Numbered from the stretch's first letter, positions 8,439 through 16,989 are shown. The stretch is 64,000 nt of DNA from Oceanospirillum sp048265165 (GCF_048265165.1 NZ_JBLXCD010000003.1:372001-436000); one strand, 5' to 3'. Notes: a model not told the origin generated them from the letters alone. Translations and numbers: made by a program.

Positions 8439-9209
8439 TCAGAAGTGAACTGTAGCGCTGGCATACCAACCGCTTGCTGTCATATCAGCATCCAGACCAT
8501 CCACATCATCCAGCTCCATATTAAAACGGCGATACCCTAACTCACCACCAACCTCAACCGGCCAGGGAGCTGCAGCAGCGACATATAAGCGGTGGTCAGA
8601 AACTGTAGCACCACCGATACTCAGGTAGTTTATCATCCCGCCGACAGCAAGCGGGAAGGGAGCCATAGGAAGGTCAAACTGACCCTTACCGTATAAAAGG
8701 GGTACCGGTACATCAAGTGTTACCGACTCATCGGCACTTCCGAGCCTCTCTTTAATGCTAATCTCACCATCAAAATGGCGGATCGTTAGCCCGATGTCTG
8801 CACTCAACCAGCCAAGCCCATCCAAAATTTCATAATAACCCGTGTAATCGGTATGGCTCAGGTCTAACTTGCTATCAACCTCTGCGCTTGCCGTATAGGT
8901 CTGCCCCTCAAATGAAATCGACTGGCTCAAGGTATTAATGCGACTTTCAGATAAGCTGGTGCGCTCCAGGCGAAAGCTCGGAAGAAAAGGAACCGGGTGC
9001 TCGACAGCCACATAGAAGTTATTAGCGGTTGTATCTGAGAATCCAAGATCACGCTCCATATCAACACCGGCGGCCGAAGAATCCTCAGACTGAAAGCTGC
9101 CGCTCAAATCAGGTTGCCACATACCGGCGCCAGCCTGCAGACCAATGAAGTCTGCCTGCGCATTGATGGCAACCAATGCCAAGCTTAATGGTGCTAATTT
9201 TCTGAACAT
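8439..9209 (-). CDS. Outer-membrane beta-barrel protein, probably TIGR04219 family
   Basis: The 256-residue product begins MFRKLAPLSLALVAINAQA, a clear signal peptide cleaved before DFIGLQAGAGMWQPDLSG. This GxxGAGxWxPD opening is what I remember for TIGR04219 outer-membrane proteins. The rest alternates hydrophobic and polar residues in strands and ends in ASATVHF, the terminal phenylalanine expected for BAM-assembled barrels. The start is fixed by a GGGGAT ribosome site; an in-frame upstream ATG adds 15 unlikely residues. The function of the family is unknown. Confidence 0.8.
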   Translation of the reverse strand: MFRKLAPLSLALVAINAQADFIGLQAGAGMWQPDLSGSFQSEDSSAAGVDMERDLGFSDTTANNFYVAVEHPVPFLPSFRLERTSLSESRINTLSQSISFEGQTYTASAEVDSKLDLSHTDYTGYYEILDGLGWLSADIGLTIRHFDGEISIKERLGSADESVTLDVPVPLLYGKGQFDLPMAPFPLAVGGMINYLSIGGATVSDHRLYVAAAAPWPVEVGGELGYRRFNMELDDVDGLDADMTASGWYASATVHF

Positions 9210-9265
9210 ATAAAAATCCCCTTTCCATGTGTAACGACAAGCAGCTGTGCACAAAATATCAATTA

Positions 9266-9532
9266 TTAGAAACCCAGTTTTTTATACCAGGGTACGGAAA
9301 CCTCATGACCGTCCACCTTCAAAGTGCCTATCGCTTTACGCTGACCGGTCGGCAGATTAAATACCTGTCGCGCAGGATGACCATCCTGAGCCTCAAAACT
9401 GACCTCAACGCCCGTATCGGGTAGGCCACGGCCACGCCATCCAGTCAGATCAAAGTTAAACTCTTCGCCAGACTCAGAACGGATAACTCCTTCCTGAATA
9501 CCTGCATCAAATGAAATAATAACGCCTTGCAT
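9266..9532 (-). CDS. Small cold-shock/OB-fold-like protein
   Basis: An 88-residue protein beginning MQGVIISFDAGIQEGVIRSESG. The pattern G-x-I-x-x-F-(8)-G-x-I-x-(5)-x-F resembles the first strands of cold-shock domains, where the sequence reads GTVKWFN-GFGFI, but the aromatic RNA-binding residues are mostly missing. The C-terminus (VPWYKKLGF) is unrelated to CspA. A good AGGAG site supports expression. I do not recognise a specific family, and nucleic-acid binding is only a guess from the fold-like pattern. Confidence 0.65.
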   Translation of the reverse strand: MQGVIISFDAGIQEGVIRSESGEEFNFDLTGWRGRGLPDTGVEVSFEAQDGHPARQVFNLPTGQRKAIGTLKVDGHEVSVPWYKKLGF

Positions 9533-9613
9533 AAGAGAGCTCCTGAAAAGAGACAGACCTGATATAAACCAACAAATACAATAGTCGCCATAAGGGAAAG
9601 CGAGTTTCAGGCT

Positions 9614-9946
9614 TTACAACTCAGACCAAAGTACCAGAGGACGTTCAATTTGTTCCTCAAGCAAACTCAGGTTGATATGCCTGAGCTGACGGGACAACTC
9701 CTGCCCATCCAGCCGGACAACCAAAGTCGGCACGGAAAGCACCTGAAACCGGCTACAGGCTTCAGGAAAGCGTTCGAGATCGAGCCATACGAAGCGGGCT
9801 GTGTATCCCTGTTTTTCAGACCATACAGGTAGCTTAAGCTTAAGGGACTCACATACACCGCAACCCGGTGTGGAAAAAAGCATAAATACCAGTCCTGATA
9901 CAAGATCTATTGCATCAGGATCACTCGCCTCTGTGAAAGACCTCAC
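9614..9946 (-). CDS. Thioredoxin-like protein with CGVC motif
   Basis: A 110-residue thioredoxin-fold protein with no signal peptide. It has the beta strand LVFMLFSTPGCGVCESLKLKLP, with a CGVC redox motif at the expected place, and the cis-proline loop VLSVPTLVV. It starts with GTG, five bases after the folX stop, behind AGGGA. It therefore looks like the third gene of folE-folX-trx. The redox partner is unknown. Confidence 0.8.
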   Translation of the reverse strand: MRSFTEASDPDAIDLVSGLVFMLFSTPGCGVCESLKLKLPVWSEKQGYTARFVWLDLERFPEACSRFQVLSVPTLVVRLDGQELSRQLRHINLSLLEEQIERPLVLWSEL

Positions 9947-9951
9947 TCAAA

Positions 9952-10347
9952 CTAATCCCTGTGATCTGACAGCGTTATGGACACAGAGTCAGAGAAACGC
10001 AGGGCATGAGGTTTATCCACTTCAACCTGAGCAACCTGAACCTGCTCATAAGACATTGTAATATCCAGGATCTCACGTGTCAGACGCTCAAGCAGCGCAA
10101 AACGGTTACTCTCAACATGTGCAATGACAGCTTTAGTAATCGTGCGATAGTTGAGAGCTTCGTCAATATGATTAAAACTTACGGCGCGATCGGCAAAGTA
10201 CTGAATCGTAATATTGACGATAATATCCTGCTTATTGACGATCTCATCTTCATTAATACCGATATAAGTTCGCAGCCGCAAATTCTTAATCTGAATCGTC
10301 GCCAGATTATGACCGGCATGAGCATTGCTTACCGCATGTAATGGCAT
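9952..10347 (-). CDS. folX: Dihydroneopterin triphosphate 2'-epimerase FolX
   Basis: FolX converts 7,8-dihydroneopterin triphosphate to the monapterin form, the first step toward tetrahydromonapterin, a cofactor for phenylalanine hydroxylase in Pseudomonas. The 131-residue product contains IKNLRLRTYIGINEDEI, ALNYRTITKAVI and NRFALLERLTREILDI, which match E. coli FolX much better than FolB. The active-site lysine lies in VEVDKPHALRF. It lies directly downstream of folE. A separate true folB lies at 33064-33456, so both members are present in this window. Confidence 0.9.
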   Translation of the reverse strand: MPLHAVSNAHAGHNLATIQIKNLRLRTYIGINEDEIVNKQDIIVNITIQYFADRAVSFNHIDEALNYRTITKAVIAHVESNRFALLERLTREILDITMSYEQVQVAQVEVDKPHALRFSDSVSITLSDHRD

Positions 10348-10397
10348 TATAGATCCTTATCCAGCTTTAAAACCCCAAACAAACAGCTAACAGCTCT

Positions 10398-10952
10398 TTA
10401 GTTACTGATAAGCTGCAGGTATTCCATTCGGGTCGATTGTGACTCACGGAACGCGCCCAACATAACAGAGGACTTCATCACAGAGTTCTGCTTCTCAACC
10501 CCACGCATCATCATACACATATGTTTAGCTTCAATAGTAACAGCAACGCCACGAGCCTCTGTTACCTGCATCACCGCATCAGCGATTTGCTTAGTCAGGT
10601 TTTCCTGAATCTGAAGGCGGCGGGCATACATATCTACAATACGAGCAAATTTTGATAAACCCAGTACTTTACCTGTTGGCAGATAAGCTATGTGGCACTT
10701 TCCTATAAAAGGAAGAATATGGTGCTCACACATAGAGTACAGCTCAATATCTTTAACAATGACCATTTCATCTGTTTCTGATTCAAAAACAGCGCCATTA
10801 GTTACACTTTCTAATGTTTCGTTATACCCTTTGGTAAGGTATTGCATCGCTTTTGCTGCACGCTTAGGTGTATCCGTTAAACCTTCACGTTCCGGGTTTT
10901 CACCCAGTTCAGCCAGAATAGTTTCGTAAAGACCGGTCAGTTTTTCTGTCAT
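10398..10952 (-). CDS. folE: GTP cyclohydrolase I
   Basis: Makes 7,8-dihydroneopterin triphosphate from GTP, the entry to folate and pterin synthesis. The 184-residue product has the zinc-ligand motif MCEHHILPF, then GKVLGLSKFARIVDMYARRLQIQENLT and the third zinc cysteine in KHMCMMMRGV, all typical of type I FolE. Starts ATG, 50 bases upstream of folX. Pairing with folX suggests that this copy also feeds pterin cofactor synthesis. Confidence 0.96.
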   Translation of the reverse strand: MTEKLTGLYETILAELGENPEREGLTDTPKRAAKAMQYLTKGYNETLESVTNGAVFESETDEMVIVKDIELYSMCEHHILPFIGKCHIAYLPTGKVLGLSKFARIVDMYARRLQIQENLTKQIADAVMQVTEARGVAVTIEAKHMCMMMRGVEKQNSVMKSSVMLGAFRESQSTRMEYLQLISN

Positions 10953-11264
10953 GGCAATGCCTTAGTGTTAATCAAAATCAAGGTATATAAAATCTAGCTG
11001 ATATAAAGTCTGCCTAAGCCTGATGTTCAGGCGCTTATTAAAACTGCAGAAGTTATACAAGGTAGAGATAAGCTGCATACTGAAAAAAAGCAGCAATGAT
11101 AGCGCATTTTAAAGATTATCCGGGTGCGACAATTTGTCCATTTTACCTGACCGTTACAGTCAAGCATAATCTTTGCGCGCAAAATCCGGCCTTTAATAGT
11201 CAAACCTATTACGGATACCAAACTCCGGTTCAGGCCAAGACGCAAAAGATAAATCAGCCGGATC

Positions 11265-11273
11265 TGTTATACT
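11265..11273 (+). promoter_or_regulatory. Extended -10 promoter element
   Basis: TGTTATACT fits the extended -10 pattern TGnTATAAT with one mismatch. No good -35 lies at the expected distance. It would make a long untranslated leader for the gene at 11504, or a small RNA. Confidence 0.35.
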
Positions 11274-11329
11274 GCGCACGCGTTAAGCCAGATCATCAGG
11301 TTGCGAGTATTTACTTGCAGCCAAAACAT

Positions 11330-11476
11330 GCTGACTTATCACTGATAAATCAGCGCTGAACAGCCTTAAATATCTTGTGCAGCCTGACATTGTGAATCCA
11401 ACCTGTGGTTATACGTTTTAATTTAACCACAGAGATCAGATAACTCTGTACCCATAGGTGCTTAAAGCCGGGTACA
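11330..11476 (+). repeat. Three successive inverted repeats upstream of the orphan exported protein
   Basis: Hairpin 1 (11330-11354): 10 of 11 pairs, centred on TTATCACTGATAA. Hairpin 2 (11403-11432): perfect 9 bp, CTGTGGTTA / TAACCACAG with a 12-base loop. Hairpin 3 (11447-11476): perfect 7 bp, TGTACCC / GGGTACA. All fall within the probable 5' leader. None is followed by a good T-run, so they are not simple terminators. Confidence 0.5.
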
Positions 11477-11503
11477 AAACCTGTACTGAAGAGACGGTGA
11501 GCT

Positions 11504-12025
11504 ATGAAACGATTACTGACATCTGTTGCCCTGCTAGGAGCCTGCCTACCCACTTTTGCTGACACATCCCCAGCAGAAGGTTATCAACTGCCCACAGACA
11601 CGGTTCTGAAAGTACAGGTTCTGATGGATAAGAACATCTCTCAAGGCGAAACTGTGTCGCACCTGCTGCTGAAATCTACCGGATCAGAAACCGGCGCCAC
11701 GCTACCCGAGCGCTGCCTGCTTTCTGCGGATGCAGCAATTGATCAGGGTAAATTGTCCCTGCATGTCAATCGTGCTTTATGCGTGGAGCCCAACGGTCAT
11801 ATTTTTGATGGTGTGATGGACGCTGTGATCATCAGTGATTCTGGCAACCAGGGAGTTACGACCCCCTGCGTTGGCTCTTCCTGTAATCAGGCTGTACTAC
11901 AAGCAGGTGTTGACTACCGCCTGAAGCTGAATAAGTCTGCGGATATCGCCTTGGTTGTGAACCAAACTGAGCAGATTAATATTCAACGCCGGAACCACGC
12001 ACCGGACGCTGCCGCAGCTCAATAG
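11504..12025 (+). CDS. Exported protein of unknown function
   Basis: A 173-residue protein with a clear signal peptide (MKRLLTSVALLGACLPTFA, cleaved before DTSPAEGY). The mature part has four cysteines (in PERCLLS, RALCVEP, TTPCVG and SSCNQ), perhaps two disulfides, and ends in an Ala-rich tail. The segment from LPERCLLSADAAIDQGKL to NGHIFDGVMDAVI faintly recalls the periplasmic part of TraB/TrbI-like proteins, but too weakly for an assignment. A GAGACGGTGAGCT ribosome region lies before the ATG. It is a single-gene unit, with a hairpin-rich leader upstream and a perfect terminator downstream. Confidence 0.75.
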   Translation: MKRLLTSVALLGACLPTFADTSPAEGYQLPTDTVLKVQVLMDKNISQGETVSHLLLKSTGSETGATLPERCLLSADAAIDQGKLSLHVNRALCVEPNGHIFDGVMDAVIISDSGNQGVTTPCVGSSCNQAVLQAGVDYRLKLNKSADIALVVNQTEQINIQRRNHAPDAAAAQ

Positions 12026-12063
12026 ATGGGCAATAGCACTCGTTTTTAACGAATGAACCATCA

Positions 12064-12102
12064 AAAAGAGCCCTGGGATCAATTTATCCCAGGGCTCTTT
12101 TG
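12064..12102. terminator. Strong bidirectional terminator
   Basis: A perfect 15-bp stem (AAAGAGCCCTGGGAT with its complement, loop CAATTT) ends in TTTT on the plus strand and has A-rich/T-rich flanks on both sides. It lies between the convergent orphan gene and the mltC-like gene and could serve both. Confidence 0.88.
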
Positions 12103-12146
12103 ATTCCGCTGCTTATATAAACTTAAGTCTCTTTTCTCTGCCGGCC

Positions 12147-13718
12147 CTACTCATTCTGCGCAACAGCAATACCATCATACTTTTGCTTTGCTTTTACGAC
12201 TTTCTCAATATATTTACGCGACTCCGCACTGGGGTGGCTACGATTTAGTTTCACGTAAACCTGCTGCGGCGTCAGACTATTAATGACGTCTACGGCACGC
12301 TTACGATCACTGGAAAAAGTTCGCAGCACATTACCCGCACCACCATTATAAGCCGAGATCACGCAGTACTCACGGGCCAGAGGGTGCGTCACGCCTTTCA
12401 GATAAATGTCATCCAGAATACTCAGATAAGCGGTACCGGTATCAATGTTGTTGGTCGGGTTGAAGAGATAACTCCGGTCCGGCTGGTCATTGCGCTTTTT
12501 GATTCGTTCGAAGACATCCCGCCCTGCTGTACTGGGTACAACCTGCATCAACCCATAAGCAGGGATATGACTTGTTGCATACGGGTTAAAATGACTCTCT
12601 GTCTCCATAATGCTATAGATCAATGACTCTGAAACCCCGTACCGCTGTGCTGACTTGCGCACCAAAGATTCATACTTCTGGCCACGTACCTGCTGGTGAT
12701 TTTCCTCCATCGGAATCTCAACTCGATAAACTGTGTGGCCGCCAGAGTTAACCTTTTGTAGCTTATTTTCGACCAGCCAATCAGCATAACGGTTCGCCCG
12801 CCACTCCCACTGCACAATAACCCCATCATGGTCACGCACCTGCCCCTCTAATACAGAAGGCCCTCTGTAGCTAATTCCCTGATCAGAAAAAAGGTTAGGG
12901 TCACGGGCGTCATCCGGTGTCAGCAAAGTTGTTACAATCGCATTCTGCAGCCGCTCTTTATGATCTTGCTCTTCAACGGTTTCCACCACGATATTACCGT
13001 TAACAAAATCCACCTCACCACGGCTGGTATAGCCGGTACCATACTTCACATACTTTCCTGAGCCCGATTCATGGACATTACCGCTTCCCCAGTAGCGGCT
13101 GGCCTTCTGTTTCAGGTTCTGAACCTTTTGCTCATACTGCCGATACTCTTTTTCCAGCTCAGACCGATATTGTTCATATTCTTTAGCTAAAGCCGGAAAA
13201 CGGGATATCCAAGTTGCTGTTTCTGTATCCTCTATCGACTCAAACGCCGAGGTACTTTCTACTGGTAAGGTGCTTTCTACTGCTGGGATAGATGCTACCG
13301 CTCGAGGGCTTTCTACCTGCGGAATGCTTTCTACTTGCGGGATACTCTCTTTTGAAATACCTGAACTGATAACAGGGGATGGCGCCGGTATTGCCGCTGC
13401 AGCCGTTACAACCGGTACAGATGGAATCACAGGTGACGGCACAACAGTAGGTTGAGACTTTGGCTGAACAGATGATACTGAACCTGCATTAAAAAGCGGG
13501 CTAAAACCTCCCGGAGGTGGCTGAGGTACCAGGCTTTTCGGGGGAGTGATCCCGGATGTATCCTGCTGAGCCACCTGATGACCCGTCGTATTAGCACAGG
13601 CGGACAGCAGTACGACAGAAGACAGCAGAATTGCCGGATGCCAATGATCTGCAATCAACGCCTTAGCCGTCAAAAAAACCGAATGTAAATTCCGCTTACT
13701 GACCGATGACATACCCAT
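12147..13718 (-). CDS. mltC: Lytic murein transglycosylase of the MltC type, with long repeat-rich N-terminus
   Basis: Outer-membrane lipoprotein that cleaves peptidoglycan glycan strands. The 523-residue product has a lipobox VVLLSAC (Cys about 41) after an unusually long N-region. A Pro/Ser/Val-rich linker follows, with repeated VES units such as SIPQVES twice (about 100-160). After it come an MltC-type N-terminal domain (about 165-330) and an SLT domain (about 350-495) with the catalytic Glu in METESHFNP, and GLMQVVPSTAG and ISAYNGGAGNV motifs. E. coli MltC is about 360 residues, so the linker explains most of the extra length. Single gene, convergent with the orphan exported protein. Confidence 0.85.
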   Translation of the reverse strand: MGMSSVSKRNLHSVFLTAKALIADHWHPAILLSSVVLLSACANTTGHQVAQQDTSGITPPKSLVPQPPPGGFSPLFNAGSVSSVQPKSQPTVVPSPVIPSVPVVTAAAAIPAPSPVISSGISKESIPQVESIPQVESPRAVASIPAVESTLPVESTSAFESIEDTETATWISRFPALAKEYEQYRSELEKEYRQYEQKVQNLKQKASRYWGSGNVHESGSGKYVKYGTGYTSRGEVDFVNGNIVVETVEEQDHKERLQNAIVTTLLTPDDARDPNLFSDQGISYRGPSVLEGQVRDHDGVIVQWEWRANRYADWLVENKLQKVNSGGHTVYRVEIPMEENHQQVRGQKYESLVRKSAQRYGVSESLIYSIMETESHFNPYATSHIPAYGLMQVVPSTAGRDVFERIKKRNDQPDRSYLFNPTNNIDTGTAYLSILDDIYLKGVTHPLAREYCVISAYNGGAGNVLRTFSSDRKRAVDVINSLTPQQVYVKLNRSHPSAESRKYIEKVVKAKQKYDGIAVAQNE

Positions 13719-13851
13719 CCCTGCTTTATACCCCTGATACAGCTGAATAAAAATATTGGCGGCAGAGTTTAAAGAGATTCAGGCATTTGTCTATACGGCG
13801 AACCATGCATTGATTCGATGCGCTTACCGGCTGTCTATAAACAGCCACCGG

Positions 13852-14874
13852 CTACATGTAAGAAGCCAATGCAATCGATGGCTGCCTGAGCAGTATTTTT
13901 TGCTGTTCAAGGGCATTTAAATGCTCCAGCCACCAGCTCTCTCCACCAAAGTGACTGAAAGCAGTCATAAACGCCGGGTCCTTACGACGCTGCGCCAGCC
14001 AACCGCTGTAATAGATCATACGAAGAGTGCGCAAAGGCTCTATCAAAGCCAGCTCACGACGTGGAAATTCCCGATACTCCTCATACCCTTCAACGACCTC
14101 TGAGAGCCACTGCTGCTGTTGAGCCCGATCACCGGAAAGCAGCATCCAGATATCCTGCATTGCCGGAGCCATACGGCAATCATCAAAATCCAGCAGCATC
14201 AATTCACCATCCCGCCAAAGCATATTACCGCTATGACAATCCCCCTGAACCCTGATTAAAGGAGCACTAACCTGTTTGAGGCGATGGTCACACTCGGTCA
14301 GCAGCTCATCCGTCAAAGCCTGATAGCGGGACTGATAGGATTTCAGTAATCCGCTTTTCAGCACTTCCTGCTGACCATGACGGGCATAGTCTGCCACATT
14401 CAGTTCCGGACGATGTATAAAGGGCTTCACCTCACCGATACTGTGCATGCGGCCCAAAAAGCGCCCCAACTCATACAGATGCTCCTCATTATCCAGCTCC
14501 GGGGCATGGCCACCTTTACGGGAAAAAAGCGCAAAACGATAGCCTTCAAAGTAGTGCAGGCTTTGATCTTTATCTGCACTCTCTGTCGAACACAGCAAAG
14601 GAGGTATGGCATTGACACCCGATGCGGCCAACTCCAGGGCAAACTGATGCTCTTCTAAAATCTGAGCATCACTCCAGCGGCCCGGACGATAAAACTTAGC
14701 AATCAACGGCTGAGCCTGCTCAATACCAACCTGAAAGACCCGGTTTTCATAGCTGTTCAACGCCATAACCCGCCCATCACAATAGAAGCCAAGGGACTCA
14801 ACAGCATCCATTACCCGATCAGGGTTCAGCTGGTAGTAGGGTGTCACATCCGCCGAATTGTCTTTATCTGTCAT
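13852..14874 (-). CDS. srkA: Stress response kinase A (YihE/SrkA family)
   Basis: Cytosolic Ser/Thr kinase of the APH/choline-kinase fold, linked in E. coli to envelope-stress (Cpx) survival. The 340-residue product has an N-terminal NSYENRVFQV glycine-poor loop and ATP-lysine LIAKFYRPGRW, the catalytic loop VQGDCHSGNMLWRDG and the metal-binding LLDFDDCRMAP, followed by QDIWMLLSGD. All match SrkA. The ATG is preferred to the adjacent in-frame GTG. Located between mltC and comF, all on the minus strand but with separate spacings. Confidence 0.92.
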   Translation of the reverse strand: MTDKDNSADVTPYYQLNPDRVMDAVESLGFYCDGRVMALNSYENRVFQVGIEQAQPLIAKFYRPGRWSDAQILEEHQFALELAASGVNAIPPLLCSTESADKDQSLHYFEGYRFALFSRKGGHAPELDNEEHLYELGRFLGRMHSIGEVKPFIHRPELNVADYARHGQQEVLKSGLLKSYQSRYQALTDELLTECDHRLKQVSAPLIRVQGDCHSGNMLWRDGELMLLDFDDCRMAPAMQDIWMLLSGDRAQQQQWLSEVVEGYEEYREFPRRELALIEPLRTLRMIYYSGWLAQRRKDPAFMTAFSHFGGESWWLEHLNALEQQKILLRQPSIALASYM

Positions 14875-14900
14875 CACTGAAGCCTTTACTCCTGGTCGAT

Positions 14901-15656
14901 CTATCGCCGTTGATTAGGTGTTCGGGCAAAAGCCCAGACTTGCACCGAAGCAGCACCATTATCCCTTAACAGAGATGCAATAACATCTGCTGTAGAGCCT
15001 GTGGTGACAACATCATCAACCAGTGCTACCTCTCGCCCCTGTATCTCTGCCTGATGGCGCAAAGCAAAACTTTGGTCAAGGTTTTTCAACCGCTGCTCCC
15101 GATTCAAATCATGCTGAGGCCGGGTCATCACCTGCTTACGTAAGACGGACATATTTACTGGTATTGTCAGTTGCCGTCCAACCGCATCAGCCAGACAGGC
15201 CGCAGGATTAAAGCCTCGTTTTAACCTTGTACGCCAATGGGTAGGAACAGGCAGAATAATATCCGGCCGTTTAATCATGTCTGCATTAAGCTGCCCCATC
15301 AGATAATCCGACAACAGATCGCTCAATAAACGATTCAGAAGCATATGATCCTGGCTTTTAAAACGCTGGACCAGTTCACTCACCGGATAACGATAAAGGT
15401 AAGGCGCTAAAATCTGATGAAATGCAGGAGGATTTTTCTGACAGCGCCCACAAAGTAAAGTGCCTGATACAGGCTCAGCTTGAGTCATTGGCTCTGCACA
15501 ATGACGACATGCCCTGCGGTTACATTCAAAATCCCCAAGGCAGTCATTACATAACAACCTGCTAACGGTCTCATGCCCATCAAGTCTCCCACGACACAAC
15601 AGGCAGGTGCGGGGAAAAAGTGCATCCTGTATCTGCCACCAAATCCCTTTGTCCAT
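14901..15656 (-). CDS. comF: ComF/GntX-family phosphoribosyltransferase-like protein
   Basis: ComF-family protein with an N-terminal double zinc ribbon (CLLCRGRL, CNDCLGDF, CRHCAEPM, CGRC) and a C-terminal type I phosphoribosyltransferase fold with the PRPP loop VALVDDVVTTGSTAD. The family is needed for DNA uptake steps in naturally competent bacteria and is broadly conserved elsewhere. The start MDKGIWWQIQDALFPRTC has an AAGGGAG site; the longer frame would add 13 residues. The product is 251 residues. It diverges from bioB, the same arrangement as gntX/bio clusters in other gammaproteobacteria. Confidence 0.9.
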   Translation of the reverse strand: MDKGIWWQIQDALFPRTCLLCRGRLDGHETVSRLLCNDCLGDFECNRRACRHCAEPMTQAEPVSGTLLCGRCQKNPPAFHQILAPYLYRYPVSELVQRFKSQDHMLLNRLLSDLLSDYLMGQLNADMIKRPDIILPVPTHWRTRLKRGFNPAACLADAVGRQLTIPVNMSVLRKQVMTRPQHDLNREQRLKNLDQSFALRHQAEIQGREVALVDDVVTTGSTADVIASLLRDNGAASVQVWAFARTPNQRR

Positions 15657-15763
15657 CTGAAGCTCCCTTTCTTTAACTCCCCGCATATCAATCATCTCCC
15701 GGTTACCAGTACATCCATCATAGCCGAAGAAATTCGTTATCCATCATCTATAAACAGCCAACA

Positions 15764-15796
15764 CTGTAAACCATAATGAAAAGACAAGGTTGACAG
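15764..15796. promoter_or_regulatory. BirA operator of the bio operon
   Basis: CTGTAAACC-N15-GGTTGACAG matches the known BirA operator pattern TTGTAAACC-N14/15-GGTTTACAA closely, and one half-site mirrors the other at 8 of 9 positions. The right half overlaps the -35 of the bioB promoter, as needed for repression by biotin-loaded BirA. Confidence 0.85.
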
Positions 15797-15817
15797 GATT
15801 TCAATGCTCGCTATGAT
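15790..15817 (+). promoter_or_regulatory. Sigma-70 promoter of bioBFHCD
   Basis: A perfect TTGACA (15790-15795), 16-base spacer and TATGAT (15812-15817) lie about 55 bases upstream of the bioB start. The -35 sits inside the BirA operator. Confidence 0.8.
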
Positions 15818-15870
15818 CTTGGCAACGCTTATACAACAACAGGCTTTTTGAATTTAGCACAGGAATTTCC

Positions 15871-16989
15871 ATGACAGTATCTATGGCGCCCTCCCCAACG
15901 ACACCTCGTTACGACTGGTCTCTTGAAGAAGTTGAGGCGTTGTTCGCCTTGCCACTGAATGATCTTTTGTTTAAGGCTCACAGCATCCATCGGGAAAACT
16001 TCGATCCCAACGCGGTTCAGGTCAGCACCCTGCTATCAATCAAAACCGGAGCCTGCCCGGAAGATTGTAAGTATTGTCCTCAGTCCGGGCACTACAACAC
16101 TGGCCTTGCCAAAGAACAGCTGATGGAGGTTCAAAAAGTTTTGCAACAGGCCAAGGCTGCTAAAGATACCGGTGCCAGCCGCTTTTGTATGGGAGCTGCA
16201 TGGAAATCGCCCAGCAAAAAAGATTTCCCGGCCGTTCTGGAAATGGTTAAAGGGGTTAAATCTTTAGGGCTGGAAACCTGTATGACTCTGGGTATGTTGG
16301 ATGAGGATCAGGCCAAGGAGCTCTCCTCTGCCGGGCTTGATTACTATAATCACAACCTGGACACCTCTCCAGAGTATTACGACCAGATTATCACCACGCG
16401 TAGTTATCAGGATCGCCTGGATACACTATCCCATGTGCGTGATGCGGGTATGAAGATTTGTTCCGGTGGCATTCTGGGTATGGGAGAACAGGAAACGGAT
16501 CGCGCCAAAATGCTGATCCAACTGTCCAAACTGGCACCACACCCGGAAAGTGTGCCAATTAATATGTTAGTCAAAGTCGAGGGTACCCCGATGGATCAGG
16601 TTGAAGACCTCGACCCGATCGATTTTGTTCGCACCATCGCCGTGGCCCGCATTATGATGCCGCAATCCCATGTCCGTCTGTCTGCCGGTCGCGAAGAGAT
16701 GAGCGATGAGATGCAGGCGATGACCTTCTTTGCCGGTGCGAACTCCATCTTCTACGGCGAGCGCCTACTGACCACAGCCAATCCTCAGGCAGATAAAGAT
16801 CGCCAACTGTTCTCCCGTCTAGGCATTCACCCGGAACGTCGTGAAGCGCCGGTGGATGAAGCCACCCATGAAGCTGCTCTAAAAGAGGCGATCACCGAAC
16901 AGAAAAATGGTGAGATGTTCTACGATGCTTCACAAACGAATCTCTCGGAAGCAGGTCGTGAGCGCAAGCCCTGTGGCCTGGTGGTCTAA
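15871..16989 (+). CDS. bioB: Biotin synthase
   Basis: Radical-SAM enzyme inserting sulfur into dethiobiotin, the last step of biotin synthesis. The 372-residue product has the 4Fe-4S motif at Cys62, Cys66 and Cys69 (CPEDCKYCP), the FCMGAAWKSP segment and the YYNHNLDTSPEYY motif. It also has the cysteine in LETCMTLGML, and the conserved arginine of the 2Fe-2S site in HVRLSAGRE. First gene of bioB-bioF-bioH-bioC, with bioD 88 bases further on. Expected to be repressed by BirA. Confidence 0.98.
   Translation: MTVSMAPSPTTPRYDWSLEEVEALFALPLNDLLFKAHSIHRENFDPNAVQVSTLLSIKTGACPEDCKYCPQSGHYNTGLAKEQLMEVQKVLQQAKAAKDTGASRFCMGAAWKSPSKKDFPAVLEMVKGVKSLGLETCMTLGMLDEDQAKELSSAGLDYYNHNLDTSPEYYDQIITTRSYQDRLDTLSHVRDAGMKICSGGILGMGEQETDRAKMLIQLSKLAPHPESVPINMLVKVEGTPMDQVEDLDPIDFVRTIAVARIMMPQSHVRLSAGREEMSDEMQAMTFFAGANSIFYGERLLTTANPQADKDRQLFSRLGIHPERREAPVDEATHEAALKEAITEQKNGEMFYDASQTNLSEAGRERKPCGLVV

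Larger units (their letters stand above)
10953..11503. other. Long folE / orphan-gene intergenic region with hairpin-rich leader
   Basis: This 551-base gap separates divergent genes. Near folE there is a small perfect inverted repeat (GCCTGA TGT TCAGGC, 11018-11032). On the plus strand an extended -10 (TGTTATACT, 11265-11273) could start a leader of about 225 bases ahead of the exported protein at 11504. The leader contains three hairpins, listed separately. No coding region is credible. Confidence 0.55.

Noticed and set aside
13270..13400. Short tandem repeats in the mltC linker as a possible mobile or CRISPR-like repeat
   Set aside because: The repeats are in frame, short and encode the VES linker; no spacers or regular unit length.
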